NCBI RefSeq assembly: GCF_000620465.1 | Contig: NZ_JIBE01000003.1 | Coordinates: forward strand, 1,240,001 to 1,304,000 | DNA from: Ralstonia sp. UNC404CL21Col | GTDB lineage: Bacteria > Pseudomonadota > Gammaproteobacteria > Burkholderiales > Burkholderiaceae | Direction: 5' to 3' | DNA length: 64,000 nt | Part shown: piece after piece, positions 35,595-44,424 of the stretch | Numbering within the stretch: the stretch's first letter is position 1 | How the letters are laid out: the number at the start of each line of letters is the position of its first letter | The notes under the pieces: generated by a model | What the model saw: the letters and a program-made list of their open reading frames with translations, nothing else | The model's database searches: none | Told to the model about the DNA's origin: nothing | Made by a program: the position numbers and the translations under genes

Positions 35595-36317
35595 ATGTTG
35601 GACTTCCGCACTTACGGCCTCGCCGCGCCGCCGCACTCGCACGACTTCATGCAAGTCGTGATGCCCGCACGCGGCATCCTCGAGATGGACGTCGACGGCC
35701 GCGGCGGCCGTGTCGACACGCACCACGCCGCGCTCATCCCGGCGGGCGCCACGCATGCGTTTGAAGCCACCGGCGCCAACCGCTTCATCGTCTTCGACAT
35801 CCCCGGCCAAACCGTGGACGCCCCCAGCCTGGGCGGCCTGGCCGACCGCGTGTTCTTTCCGCTCACGCCCGGCCTGCGCGCACTGGCGACATGGCTGCAG
35901 GACGCCCCCATCGTCGACACGGTGCTGGCCAATGCGTGGTCGTCACTCGCGCTGGCAACGCTGGCCGCGCATCCGGCCAATCAATCCACGCAGATCCGCG
36001 CACGCCCCGATGCGCGTGCCGAGCGCGCATGGCACGCCATCGAGCACCGCTACGCGGAGCCGCTCACCGTCGATGCGCTGGCCGCAGAAGCGGGCGTCAG
36101 TGCGCGTCGCCTCGCCACGCTGTTCCGTGCCGCCTACGGCACCACGCTGCATGCGCATCTCGCCCAGGTGCGGCTGCGGCATGCATTGACGCTGCTGGAA
36201 ACCACCGCCCTGCCCATCGCCGAAGTTGCCGCACGCACCGGCTACTACGACCAAAGCGCCCTCACGCGCCACCTCAAGGCCGCGCACGGCATCACGCCCG
36301 CCGCGGTGCGCCGCTAG
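35595..36317 (+). CDS. AraC-family regulator
   Basis: A 240-residue regulator with an N-terminal cupin ligand domain (LAAPPHSHDFMQVVMPARGILEMDVDG) and two C-terminal helix-turn-helix motifs (VDALAAEAGVSARRLATLFR and LPIAEVAARTGYYDQSALTRHLK, residues about 155-235). It sits 109 bp upstream of an EamA-type exporter in the same direction, a common regulator-exporter pair. Ligand unknown. Confidence 0.92.
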   Translation: MLDFRTYGLAAPPHSHDFMQVVMPARGILEMDVDGRGGRVDTHHAALIPAGATHAFEATGANRFIVFDIPGQTVDAPSLGGLADRVFFPLTPGLRALATWLQDAPIVDTVLANAWSSLALATLAAHPANQSTQIRARPDARAERAWHAIEHRYAEPLTVDALAAEAGVSARRLATLFRAAYGTTLHAHLAQVRLRHALTLLETTALPIAEVAARTGYYDQSALTRHLKAAHGITPAAVRR

Positions 36318-36425
36318 CCCGGGCCCTTTTCCGTTTTTGCCAAAGCGCAGCCGTCTTCGCCAAGACACGCGGCACGCGCACGCGCAGAGTGCCGGTTCGA
36401 ATGATCTTTTTCGGACAGGCGCTCC

Positions 36426-37406
36426 ATGGCTGTTGGCGACACCTCCACTGCAACGCAGCTGCATCACGGTCAGCACGACGCGCGGCGCGACCACCTCACG
36501 GGCATCGGCTACGGCGTCGCGGCCGGCGCGCTGTGGGGCGTCATCTTCGTCGCGCCGAAAATGCTGCCGCAGTTTTCACCGCTGGCGCTGTCGGCCGCGC
36601 GGTACGTGCTGTACGGCGTGCTCTCGCTCGCGCTGGCCCTGCCGGTGTGGCGCACGCTGTGGCGCAAGACGAATCGGCGCGACTGGGCGGCGCTGCTGCT
36701 GTTATCGCTGCCCGGCAACATCCTGTACTACCTGTGCGTGGCAGGTGGCGTACAGCGCGCGGGCGTGGCGCCGGTGTCGCTCATCGTCGGGCTGTTGCCC
36801 GTGACGGTCACCCTGGCCGGCGCGGCCGAACGCGGCAGCCTGCCGTTGCGGCAACTTGCCGTGCCGCTGCTGATGGCCGTGGCCGGCGTGGTGTGCATTT
36901 ACCTCGATGCGCCCCACGTGCATTCGGATGCCGGCGGCAGAACCTATTTCATCGGGCTGTTAATGGCAGCGGGCGCGCTGGCCTGCTGGACCGTGTATGC
37001 GGTGTGCAATGCGCGGTACCTGCGTGTGCGGCCGCAGTTCACGAGCCGCGAATGGTCGCTGTTGACGGGCGTCGCGACCGGGGTGCTGTCACTGGCGCTG
37101 GCCGTGCCGGCGTTCTTGCTGCCCGGCATGGCAACGGCGTCTGCGCAGCCCGCATCGGCGTGGGCGATGTTCTGGCTGGTGAATATGGGCGTGGCGCTGG
37201 GGGCGTCTGTGCTCGGGAACAGCCTGTGGAATGCAGCCAGCCGCAAGTTGCCGTTGACGCTGTCGGGGCAGTTGATCGTGTTTGAGACGGTGTTTGCGTT
37301 GGTGTATGGGTTTGTTTATGAGGGTCGGTTGCCGCATGGGTTGGAGGTGGTGGCGGGGGTTTTGTTGGTGAGTGGGGTGGGGTTGGCGGCGCGGAGGCAT
37401 GGGTAG
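36426..37406 (+). CDS. DMT-superfamily (EamA) transporter
   Basis: A 326-residue membrane protein with ten predicted helices in two EamA repeats (GIGYGVAAGALWGVIFVAPK near residue 28; FIGLLMAAGALACWTVYAVC near 180). Such proteins usually export amino acids or metabolites. The last 55 codons use only G- or T-ending codons almost throughout (ttg, gtg, ggg, ttt), unlike the C/G-ending usage of the rest. This change runs into the adjacent repeat element at 37432 and is discussed as a finding; the protein sequence itself looks normal. Confidence 0.92.
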   Translation: MAVGDTSTATQLHHGQHDARRDHLTGIGYGVAAGALWGVIFVAPKMLPQFSPLALSAARYVLYGVLSLALALPVWRTLWRKTNRRDWAALLLLSLPGNILYYLCVAGGVQRAGVAPVSLIVGLLPVTVTLAGAAERGSLPLRQLAVPLLMAVAGVVCIYLDAPHVHSDAGGRTYFIGLLMAAGALACWTVYAVCNARYLRVRPQFTSREWSLLTGVATGVLSLALAVPAFLLPGMATASAQPASAWAMFWLVNMGVALGASVLGNSLWNAASRKLPLTLSGQLIVFETVFALVYGFVYEGRLPHGLEVVAGVLLVSGVGLAARRHG

Positions 37407-37431
37407 TTTTTTTGGGGTTGTTTTTTGCCTT

Positions 37432-37940
37432 GGTGGTCCATCCCTTGTTTCATCCCCTGCCGGGGCTGACTCACTTTCTTTGGTCTTGCCCAAAGAAAGT
37501 AAGCAAAGAAATGCGCGCCCGAGATGGCGACCCATCCCTTGAATTTGCGTAACCGGGCGGAGGTGGGGAAAACTCGCTTCGCTCAGACAGTTCCCCACCT
37601 TTTTTCCGCCCGCTTACGAAAATTCAAGGCGCCATCAAGGGCAGGAAAGTCAAAGGCCAAACCATCTCAACGCAAGCCCAAACGACAAGGCCAACCGCGC
37701 GATGGGTTGGCCTTTCTCTTTTGACGTTGAGCCCTTGATGGCGCCTTGGATTTTTGTTGCGGGGAGGAAAAAGAGGGGAGGCTGTCTGAGCGCAGCGAGT
37801 TTGCCTCCCCTCCCTCCCCGCGACACAAATCCAAGGGGAAGTCGCCATCTCGGGCGCGCCTTTCTTTTGCTTACTTTTCTTTGGCAAGACAAAGAAAAGT
37901 AAGTCGGTCCCGGCAGGGAACGAAACAGGGATGGACCACC
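37432..37940. repeat. Mirror-symmetric intergenic element, copy A
   Basis: A 509-bp element bounded by GGTGGTCCATCCC and GGGATGGACCACC. Left and right arms of about 115 bp are imperfect inverted repeats. Each arm contains a CCCC-tgcc-GGGG-type hairpin (left 37454-37465), an ACTTTCTTTGG/CCAAAGAAAGT hairpin (left 37473-37500) and a large hairpin (left 37541-37625, right 37746-37833). The large hairpin has loop ACTCGCTTCGCTCAGACAG or its complement CTGTCTGAGCGCAGCGAGT. The large stems differ: GGTGGGGAA/TTCCCCACC on the left and GAGGGGAGGC/GCCTCCCCTC on the right. It lies between convergent eamA and M20 genes. No credible gene is inside. Confidence 0.9.
37687..37720 (+). terminator. Intrinsic terminator in centre of copy A
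   Basis: AAGGCCAACC (37687-37696) pairs with GGTTGGCCTT (37705-37714), followed by TCTCTTTT. The same hairpin recurs in copy D at 55275. It could end eamA transcripts that have crossed the left arm. Confidence 0.7.
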
Positions 37941-37966
37941 AAGGCAAAAACCAAAACACCCCCAAA

Positions 37967-39241
37967 TCACCCGCCCAACAACTCCCCCACAGCACACCCC
38001 ACCACCACAGTCGCGCCCCGCAGATCATTCAACCGCAGGTTCTCATCCGTGTTGTGCCCCCGCGCCTCCATCAACGTCCGCGGGCCCGCGCCATACAGAA
38101 CCGTCGGCACACCATGCGCCGTGTAATGCCGCGCATCGGTATACAGCGGCACGCCATGCACCGGCACATCGCCCCCAAACACCGCCAACGCATTCCGTCG
38201 CAATGCGCCAATCAGCGCGTCCACGCCCGGCAGTTCGGCAAGCGGCTCGGCCAACAGAATGCGTTCCACCGAAACCTCGATCCCCGGCCGTTCTGCCGCC
38301 GCACGCTCGACCACCGCACGCAGTTCGCCTTCGGCATCGCGCCCGGCTTCTTCAGGAATCATCCGGCGGTCCACGCGGAACGTCACCAGATCAGGCACGA
38401 CGTTGGTGTTGATGCCGCCCTGGATCAACCCGACGTTGAGCGTTGCGTGGTCGATGCCCGTTACGGCGGATTTGCGCGTAGCCAGTTCTGCGCGATAGGC
38501 ATACACCGCCCGCAGGATATGCGTGGCCGCTTCGATGGCGTCGATGCCCGTGTGCGGCATGGCGGCGTGGGCCTGCCTGCCGCGCACCGTCACCTGCACG
38601 TGCAGGCAGCCGTTGTGCGCCGAGGTGATGCCGTACGCAAAGCCGGCGGAGATGGCGTAATCGGGCTTGCTCAAGCCTTGATCCAGCAGCCACTTGGGGC
38701 CGATGTCGCCGCCGGTTTCTTCGTCGTATGTGAAGTGCAGTTCGACCGTGCCGTTGAGCTTGGCGCCGCGCTTTTCCGCTTCGATCAGCGCAAGCAGCGC
38801 CCACGTGTAGGTGGCGAAGTCGGACTTGGACACCGCCACGCCGCGGCCGAACATGGTCGGGCCGTGTTCGGTCTCGACGATCTCGCCGCCGTATGGGTCG
38901 TGCGTCCAGCCAAGGCCAGGCGGGACGACGTCGCCGTGCGCGTTCATGGCGACCGTGGGGCCGCCGCTCCCGAAGGTGTGCCGCACGATGAGGTTGGTGG
39001 CGCTGACCATGCCGGCGGCACGCACCTGCGCCTGCGGCACGGCGTGCGCCTCCACCGTCAGGCCCAGCGCCTCCAGCAGCGCCTTGGCGCGCGCGGCATG
39101 CGGGGCGCAATCGCCGGACGGGTTGTCCGACGGCACTTTCACCAGCTCGCGCAGGAAATCAATCTGCTGCGCATGCGCAGCGTCGACAAATGCGCGGATG
39201 TCCGCATCGATGCCGGGGGTGGCGAGTTGGGCCTGGGTCAT
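37967..39241 (-). CDS. M20-family metallopeptidase/deacylase, atypical metal site
   Basis: A 424-residue M20 (ArgE/DapE-like) hydrolase. Expected ligands are seen in VAMNAHGDVVPPG, the E-E pair TYDEETGGD and GHNTDENLRL; the dimerisation domain holds RGRQAHAAMPHTG. The normal bridging-Asp motif GRGxxDMK instead reads GRGVAVSKSDF, so that position is Val and the nearest Asp is four residues later. Substrate unknown. It neighbours ureidoglycolate lyase and allantoicase, but is not clearly an allantoate amidohydrolase. Its last codons are G/T-rich on the coding strand next to repeat copy A. Confidence 0.88.
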   Translation of the reverse strand: MTQAQLATPGIDADIRAFVDAAHAQQIDFLRELVKVPSDNPSGDCAPHAARAKALLEALGLTVEAHAVPQAQVRAAGMVSATNLIVRHTFGSGGPTVAMNAHGDVVPPGLGWTHDPYGGEIVETEHGPTMFGRGVAVSKSDFATYTWALLALIEAEKRGAKLNGTVELHFTYDEETGGDIGPKWLLDQGLSKPDYAISAGFAYGITSAHNGCLHVQVTVRGRQAHAAMPHTGIDAIEAATHILRAVYAYRAELATRKSAVTGIDHATLNVGLIQGGINTNVVPDLVTFRVDRRMIPEEAGRDAEGELRAVVERAAAERPGIEVSVERILLAEPLAELPGVDALIGALRRNALAVFGGDVPVHGVPLYTDARHYTAHGVPTVLYGAGPRTLMEARGHNTDENLRLNDLRGATVVVGCAVGELLGG

Positions 39242-39285
39242 GTCGATGTCTCGCTGACGGTGGTGGGACGGAGATTGAAAGTGAC

Positions 39286-39311
39286 TGAGCCCCCGTTTGT
39301 GCGGGGGCTCA
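39286..39311 (-). terminator. Hairpin terminator after allA
   Basis: A perfect 10-bp stem TGAGCCCCCG/CGGGGGCTCA with a 6-base loop, 25 bp past the allA stop on the reverse strand. The following U-content is modest (GTCACTTTC). It probably ends the alc-allA transcript and separates it from the M20 gene. Confidence 0.7.
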
Positions 39312-39335
39312 GGATCGGCACGGGTGACGCGATGC

Positions 39336-39863
39336 TTACAGCGCGGCTTGCATGGCCTCGGCGGTCAACCACACCGATTCGGCCAGGTCTTGCTCGTCGC
39401 AGTTGTGGCCTTCGCCACCACGGTCGACGACGATGAAATCGCTCACCTCGCCCAGGGCCAGCAGCGGGTGGTGCCACACGCCGCGCGCGTAGTTCACGCC
39501 TTGCCAGCCGCGCGAGACAAACGCGCGCAACTTCGACGGATCCAGCTCGCCGGCCGGGGCCACGACCACCAGATACGGCTTGTCGTTCTGCGGGATGAAG
39601 GCCTGGCTGCCACGCGGGTGGCGCTCCAGCATCTTCACCTCGAACGGCAGGGTACGCGGCTGGCCACGGAACAGGCTGATCAGCGCCCGGCCGCCCTCAC
39701 CCACATCGACGTTGGCGAGGTCATGAAAGCGGATGGTCGTGCCCTGGTTGATGGGGAATTGCTTGGCCCCTTCCAGCTCGATCACATCGCCGAACGGCGC
39801 GAAGGCTTCGCGCGTGAGCGGCTCGATGGTCAGCGCAATGCGTGCGGCGGTCTCTTGGCTCAT
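39336..39863 (-). CDS. allA: Ureidoglycolate lyase
   Basis: A 175-residue cupin-like enzyme that cleaves ureidoglycolate to glyoxylate and urea. Family marks are [17 protein letters not shown] at the N-terminus, [40 protein letters not shown] and [23 protein letters not shown]. The start at 39863 overlaps the allantoicase stop by four bases (ATGA), so the two enzymes are translationally coupled. Its glyoxylate product is what the gcl cluster 6 kb away uses. Confidence 0.94.
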   Translation of the reverse strand: MSQETAARIALTIEPLTREAFAPFGDVIELEGAKQFPINQGTTIRFHDLANVDVGEGGRALISLFRGQPRTLPFEVKMLERHPRGSQAFIPQNDKPYLVVVAPAGELDPSKLRAFVSRGWQGVNYARGVWHHPLLALGEVSDFIVVDRGGEGHNCDEQDLAESVWLTAEAMQAAL

Positions 39864-40870
39864 TCGAGTACCCCCCACAGGCGCAGACGCGACACGCCGC
39901 CGTCCGGGAACATGTTGAAGCGCACGTGCGTGACGATGCCGAGGTCGGCGATTTCCGCTTCGTAGTAGTGCTGCAGATCCATCTGCAGCTTCTGCTCGGG
40001 CAGCAGCGTTTGCCAGAACATCGCTTGCGTCTTCAGCGAGCTGTCGGTGCCGCCCACCACGCGCGCGGCCTGGATGGAAACGCGGTCAGCAAAGTTGCCC
40101 TTGAAGTGCGCGGTGTCGACTTCGATCTTGCGGATGCGGCCCGGGTTGGCCAGGGCGATCACGCACCAGTCGTTGCCCGGCTCGCGGCGGCGGCGCGTTT
40201 CCCAGCCGTCGCCCATGTTCACGCCACGGCCCGGCATCAGCATGCGCGAGGCCGGTCCGAAGTGTTCGTTGTTGGCTTCGACCACATAGGCGCCGTTTTC
40301 CATGGCGGCCAGGTCGAACAGCTTGGTGCGGTCCGCGCCCTTCCAGTCGACTTGCGGCTGGCCGTACACGCGCAAACGCGCGATGCCGCCGTCCGGGAAG
40401 ATGTTCAGGCGCAGGTGCGTGAAGGCTTGCGGGCTCGTCACGGCCACGTAGGCGTGGCTGTTGCCTTGCAGCGTGGTCGACGGAACGATTTCAGTCCACA
40501 GCGTGGCCTCGGTCGGCTCGCCATCCGGCAGATAGGCGGCTTCAATGGAGGCGGCCGGCGGAAAGTTGCCGGTGAAGTGGCTCGTGTCGATATCGACGCC
40601 CTTCACGACGCCCGGGCGGGCCAGGCGGACGATGCAGTGGTCATAGCCGCCGTTGCGGCGACGGCGCGTTTCCCAGCCATCCATCCACTTGCCGTGGTCG
40701 TCGTACTTGCCCGGAATGAACACCGCCGGCTCCGGGTTGAGCATGCGGTCTTTCGGCGCGAAGAATTCGTCGGTCGCGAACGTGGCCTCTGCGCCGAGGC
40801 GGCGGTCCGCCAGGTTCGGATATCGGCGCGTGAAATCCGGCGCGTTCGGATCGAGCGTAGGCATCGCCAT
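39860..40870 (-). CDS. alc: Allantoicase
   Basis: A 336-residue enzyme that hydrolyses allantoate to ureidoglycolate and urea. It is a tandem duplication of a beta-sandwich domain. [10 protein letters not shown]...[13 protein letters not shown] in the first half is echoed by [10 protein letters not shown]...[13 protein letters not shown] in the second, residues about 70-110 and 230-275. The ATG at 40870 has AAGGAG six bases upstream. It is first in the alc-allA operon. The upstream 343-bp gap holds a candidate GntR-type site at 41046-41055. Confidence 0.95.
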   Translation of the reverse strand: MAMPTLDPNAPDFTRRYPNLADRRLGAEATFATDEFFAPKDRMLNPEPAVFIPGKYDDHGKWMDGWETRRRRNGGYDHCIVRLARPGVVKGVDIDTSHFTGNFPPAASIEAAYLPDGEPTEATLWTEIVPSTTLQGNSHAYVAVTSPQAFTHLRLNIFPDGGIARLRVYGQPQVDWKGADRTKLFDLAAMENGAYVVEANNEHFGPASRMLMPGRGVNMGDGWETRRRREPGNDWCVIALANPGRIRKIEVDTAHFKGNFADRVSIQAARVVGGTDSSLKTQAMFWQTLLPEQKLQMDLQHYYEAEIADLGIVTHVRFNMFPDGGVSRLRLWGVLE

Positions 40871-41039
40871 GTGGAACTCCTTGGTGTTTGTCTCTGGATG
40901 TTATACGGCCAGCCCATCGAACAAAAACGGCGAGTCAGAACACTCGAAACTCTGGCGATGGGAACGCCGGAAGTGCAGCGTAAATGGCGGAAGCACAAGG
41001 CTTCGCGGGACTGCATGGGTCGATCCTAGCATGTGAATT

Positions 41040-41061
41040 CAAAAATTGCATACAAAAATTG
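41040..41061. promoter_or_regulatory. Candidate operator between alc and dctA
   Basis: TTGCATACAA (41046-41055) is a near-palindrome of the kind bound by GntR/FCD regulators, and it is flanked by a direct repeat CAAAAATTG (41040-41048 and 41053-41061). It lies about 170 bp before alc and 153 bp before dctA. The GntR gene after dctA is the obvious candidate binder. The rest of this gap shows no other clear signal. Confidence 0.4.
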
Positions 41062-41213
41062 GATCGCCTATGATGCCGTCAACGCTCAACAATTCATCGC
41101 GACAATTTGTTGCACTGCAGTGAGCGAAACAAAGCCCTGACGACAATCGCAGCACACCAAATCAGACGATTGAGCGGGGCTTGAGACACCAGTAATCCAA
41201 AGGAGGATTCACC

Positions 41214-42554
41214 ATGCAACGCTTTACGCGCCCGTTGTTCGGGCAGGTTTTGATTGCCCTGGCGGTGGGCATCGCGCTGGGCATCTGGGCGCCCGAATTT
41301 GCGCAGAAGCTGCAGCCGCTCGGTGATGGTTTTCTGAAGCTGATCAAGATGCTGATCGCGCCGATCGTCTTCTCGGTGGTGGTGGTTGGGATCTGCGGTG
41401 CCGGCGAGCTGAAGAAGGTCGGGCGCGTGGGCGGCAAGGCCGTCATCTACTTCGAGATCGTCACGACGATCGCACTGGCGCTGGGCATTGCGCTGGCCTA
41501 TGTGTTCGGGCCGGGCCACGGCATGAATGTGGATCCGAAATCGCTCGATCCGGCGGCCATGGCGTCGTACATGACCACCGCCAAGCAGGTGGAATCGACC
41601 GGCGTTGCGGCGTTCTTCCTCAAGCTCATTCCCGATACGTTTGTCAGCGGCTTTGTGAAGGGCGACATCCTGCAGGTGCTGCTGGTGTCGATCCTGTTCG
41701 GTTGCTCGCTGTCGCTGCTGGGTGAGCGGACCAAGCCGCTGGTCAACCTGATCGATCAGCTCTCGCATGTGCTGTTCCGCATGATGGCCGTGATCATCCG
41801 CCTGGCGCCGCTGGGCGTGCTGGGCGCGGTGGCGTTCACGGTCGGCAAGTACGGCGCGGGCTCGCTCAAGCAGCTTGGCTTCCTGGTGCTGCTGTTCTAT
41901 GCAGCCGTGGCGTTGTTCGTGTTTGTGGTGCTCGGGACCATCCTGCGCGTGGCGGGCTTCAACATCTTCAAGCTGATCCGCTTCCTGCGCGCCGAACTGC
42001 TGGTGGTGCTGGGCACGGCATCGTCCGACGCGGTGCTGCCGTCCATCATGAACAAGCTGGAGAAGATGGGCATCAAGCGCTCGGTGGTGGGCCTCGTCAT
42101 CCCGACGGGCTACTCGTTCAACCTCGATGCGTTTTCGATCTACCTGACGCTGGCCGCCGTGTTCATCGCGCAGGCGACCAACACGCCGCTGGCGCTGCAG
42201 GATCTGCTGCTGATCCTGGGCGTGGCGCTCGTCACCTCCAAGGGCGCGCACGGCATTCCGGGTTCGGCCATCGTGATTCTGGCGGCCACGCTGTCGGTCA
42301 TTCCGGCCATTCCGGCGATCGGCCTGGTGCTGGTGCTCTCCGTCGACTGGTTCATCGGCATTGCCCGTGCGCTGGGCAACCTGATCGGCAACTGCGTCGC
42401 CACGGTCGTCATCGCCGCGTGGGAGAAAGACATCGACCGCGTGCGCGCCAATGCGGTGCTCGACGGCAAGATCGACATCACGGAGGAAGGCGAAGCGATT
42501 CCGCACGGCCTTGGCGTGGCGGCACCTGCAGCCCATACGCTGCCGCATGCCTGA
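41214..42554 (+). CDS. dctA: DctA-type C4-dicarboxylate:cation symporter
   Basis: A 446-residue inner-membrane carrier of the DAACS family. Family marks are FLKLIKMLIAPIVFSVVVVG, the serine-rich re-entrant region TASSDAVLPSIMNKLEKMGI, and GYSFNLDAFSIYLTLAAVFIAQ, where DctA binds substrate and cation. The sequence is typical DctA. Its place between the allantoicase operon and a GntR regulator suggests it may be tuned to a ureide-pathway acid such as allantoate or ureidoglycolate; that is inference. The ATG at 41214 has AAAGGAGG upstream. Confidence 0.92.
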   Translation: MQRFTRPLFGQVLIALAVGIALGIWAPEFAQKLQPLGDGFLKLIKMLIAPIVFSVVVVGICGAGELKKVGRVGGKAVIYFEIVTTIALALGIALAYVFGPGHGMNVDPKSLDPAAMASYMTTAKQVESTGVAAFFLKLIPDTFVSGFVKGDILQVLLVSILFGCSLSLLGERTKPLVNLIDQLSHVLFRMMAVIIRLAPLGVLGAVAFTVGKYGAGSLKQLGFLVLLFYAAVALFVFVVLGTILRVAGFNIFKLIRFLRAELLVVLGTASSDAVLPSIMNKLEKMGIKRSVVGLVIPTGYSFNLDAFSIYLTLAAVFIAQATNTPLALQDLLLILGVALVTSKGAHGIPGSAIVILAATLSVIPAIPAIGLVLVLSVDWFIGIARALGNLIGNCVATVVIAAWEKDIDRVRANAVLDGKIDITEEGEAIPHGLGVAAPAAHTLPHA

Positions 42555-42591
42555 AGCGGCGCTGTTGTCGGACGGCGGTAAAATCGGCGCC

Positions 42592-43287
42592 ATGACTGAA
42601 ACCACCGCCGCCGACATCTCCTCCGAAGGCATTGCCGACGACATCGCCCAGGCGATCGTCGCGCATCGGCTGCCGCCGGGCACCAAGCTGCGCGAAGAGG
42701 CGCTGGCGCGGGTCTACCACGTCAGCCGCACCAAGATTCGCGCGGCGCTGCTGATGCTGGCCAAGGACAAGCTGATCCGCATGGAGCCGGATCGCGGCGC
42801 GTTCGTCGCCAAACCCGACGAGACCGAGGCGCGCGAGGTCTTTGCAGTGCGCCGCGTGCTCGAGGTTGCGCTGGTGCGCGAGTTCATCGCCAAAGCGACG
42901 CCCGCCGATTACAAGCGGCTGGAGAAGCACCTGGCCGAAGAGCACAAGGTGGCAGCCAGCGGCGACCTGTCGGACGTGCCGCGCCGCAATCGCCTGATGG
43001 CCGACTTCCACCTTCTGATGGCCGACGTGGTCGGCAACAGCGTGCTCAAGGAGATGCTGTACGAGCTTTCCGCGCGCAGTTCGGTCATCACGATGATGTA
43101 CCAGTCGACCTACGACGCCGTGCGCTCGTCGGAAGAGCACACGGCCCTGCTGGATGCCGCCAAGCGCGGCGACGTGGACGGCGCCATCGCCCTGATGGAA
43201 GAGCACATGGCGCACACCGAGGCGTCGCTCAAGTTTGAATCGCCGGGCGGCCGCGCGACGGATCTCGTAGCCGCCCTCCTCGCCTGA
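42592..43287 (+). CDS. GntR-family regulator, FCD subfamily
   Basis: A 231-residue regulator: winged HTH at about residues 12-78 (LPPGTKLREEALARVYHVSR, LAKDKLIRMEPDRGAFV) and a helical FCD domain with conserved metal-site acids and histidines (ADFHLLMADVVGN, SSEEHTALLDAAKRGD). It starts 38 bp after dctA, codirectional. Most likely it controls the alc-allA and dctA promoters in response to a purine-degradation intermediate. Confidence 0.9.
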   Translation: MTETTAADISSEGIADDIAQAIVAHRLPPGTKLREEALARVYHVSRTKIRAALLMLAKDKLIRMEPDRGAFVAKPDETEAREVFAVRRVLEVALVREFIAKATPADYKRLEKHLAEEHKVAASGDLSDVPRRNRLMADFHLLMADVVGNSVLKEMLYELSARSSVITMMYQSTYDAVRSSEEHTALLDAAKRGDVDGAIALMEEHMAHTEASLKFESPGGRATDLVAALLA

Positions 43288-43294
43288 CCCGCGC

Positions 43295-43879
43295 GTGCCG
43301 ACGTATACGCTTCGCGCGCCGGTTTCGGCCGAGCTGGAAATCAAGAAAAGCCGCTTTATCGGATTGGCCGTGCCGGTGGAAGACCGGGCGGCCGCCATGG
43401 ACGTCATTGCACGCCTGCGCGCCGAGCACCCCGCTGCCACGCACGTCTGCTGGGCGCTTCTGGCGGGCGGCCAGTCCGGCATGTCCGACGACGGGGAACC
43501 CTCCGGCACGGCGGGCCGCCCCATTCTGGAGGTGCTGCGCCATCACGACTTGGACGGCACGCTGGGCGCCGTGGTGCGTTACTTCGGCGGCGTCAAGCTC
43601 GGCGCGGGCGGCCTCGTGCGCGCCTACACGGACGCCATCGCCACCGCGCTCATGCAGGCCGAACGCGTGGAGCGCATCGCCAGCGCCACGCTTACCCTCT
43701 CCACCGATTACGCCGATGAGGCGCGCATCCGCCGCTGGATCGACGATGGCGGCTACACGCTCCTCGATGCTGCGTACGATGCGGGCGTGACGCTCGCGGT
43801 GCGGCTGCCCGTGACGGACGAGGCGGCGGCGCGGGTCGCGTTGCGGGATTTGACGCAGGGGCGTGTGGCAATTACCTAG
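43295..43879 (+). CDS. YigZ/IMPACT family protein
   Basis: A 194-residue IMPACT-fold protein. The conserved blocks are KKSRFIGLAVPV, MSDDGEPSGTAGRPILEVL and VVRYFGGVKLGAGGLVRAY, then a second small domain. The family includes E. coli YigZ and is thought to act near translation, but its reaction is unknown. The start is a GTG at 43295, eight bases past the GntR stop; no ATG fits. Confidence 0.9.
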   Translation: MPTYTLRAPVSAELEIKKSRFIGLAVPVEDRAAAMDVIARLRAEHPAATHVCWALLAGGQSGMSDDGEPSGTAGRPILEVLRHHDLDGTLGAVVRYFGGVKLGAGGLVRAYTDAIATALMQAERVERIASATLTLSTDYADEARIRRWIDDGGYTLLDAAYDAGVTLAVRLPVTDEAAARVALRDLTQGRVAIT

Positions 43880-43882
43880 CGC

Positions 43883-44341
43883 CTATCGCTGGGGAGCGAG
43901 CGGAGCGGCGGGCGCGGAGCCCAGGCAACATGGGTTCTGGCAGTCCGGTTGAAAAACGACGTACGCGGCTGTCGGCATTTTTGGGGCGACACCCTCGCGT
44001 TCCGCGGCACGTAGATGCGTGTCGGCTTCGGACGACTCGACTTTGTCGCCCTCGATACCGACGGCGCCCAGCACGGCCTGCAGGCTTCTGAGACGCAGCA
44101 CGGCCAGCTCTGGGTCAGGAGCGGGCTCTGTCGCCTCCTGCAAGCGCACCCGGTACTTGCCGCCGTTGCGAAAATCGTCTTTGAGCTGCGAATCCCATTC
44201 GGCCAGTTTCAGGATTTCGGCGGTCGGCAGCGCAGACTCGCCGGGCGAGAACACCAGCGGGTGCTCAAGCCCGGTCAGATCGCACGCGAGGGCCGAGCTG
44301 CTGAGCATGAGCGCGCCGACAACTGCAGTTCTGCGTAGCAT
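43883..44341 (-). CDS. Uncharacterised exported protein
   Basis: A 152-residue protein with a signal peptide (RRTAVVGALMLSSSALACD). The region FSPGESALPTAEILKLAEWDSQLKDDF, followed by RVRLQEATEP and RLRSLQAVLGAVGIEGDKVES, faintly resembles the OmpA-like peptidoglycan-binding fold, but I cannot make the assignment firmly. The C-terminus holds three closely spaced cysteines (PDCQNPCCLGS). It converges on yigZ with only 3 bp between stops. Confidence 0.72.
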   Translation of the reverse strand: MLRRTAVVGALMLSSSALACDLTGLEHPLVFSPGESALPTAEILKLAEWDSQLKDDFRNGGKYRVRLQEATEPAPDPELAVLRLRSLQAVLGAVGIEGDKVESSEADTHLRAAEREGVAPKMPTAAYVVFQPDCQNPCCLGSAPAAPLAPQR

Positions 44342-44424
44342 CTTCAGTCTCCGGCATTGAGCGCGCCAGTCGCGATGCGTCTGATGACCAGTTTAGGAAC
44401 CGCCATCCATTTCCGCACGCTCAA

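Noticed and set aside
37524-38126. Short open frames on both strands of copy A
   Set aside because: They follow the hairpin arms, have no ribosome sites and do not keep a reading frame between copies.
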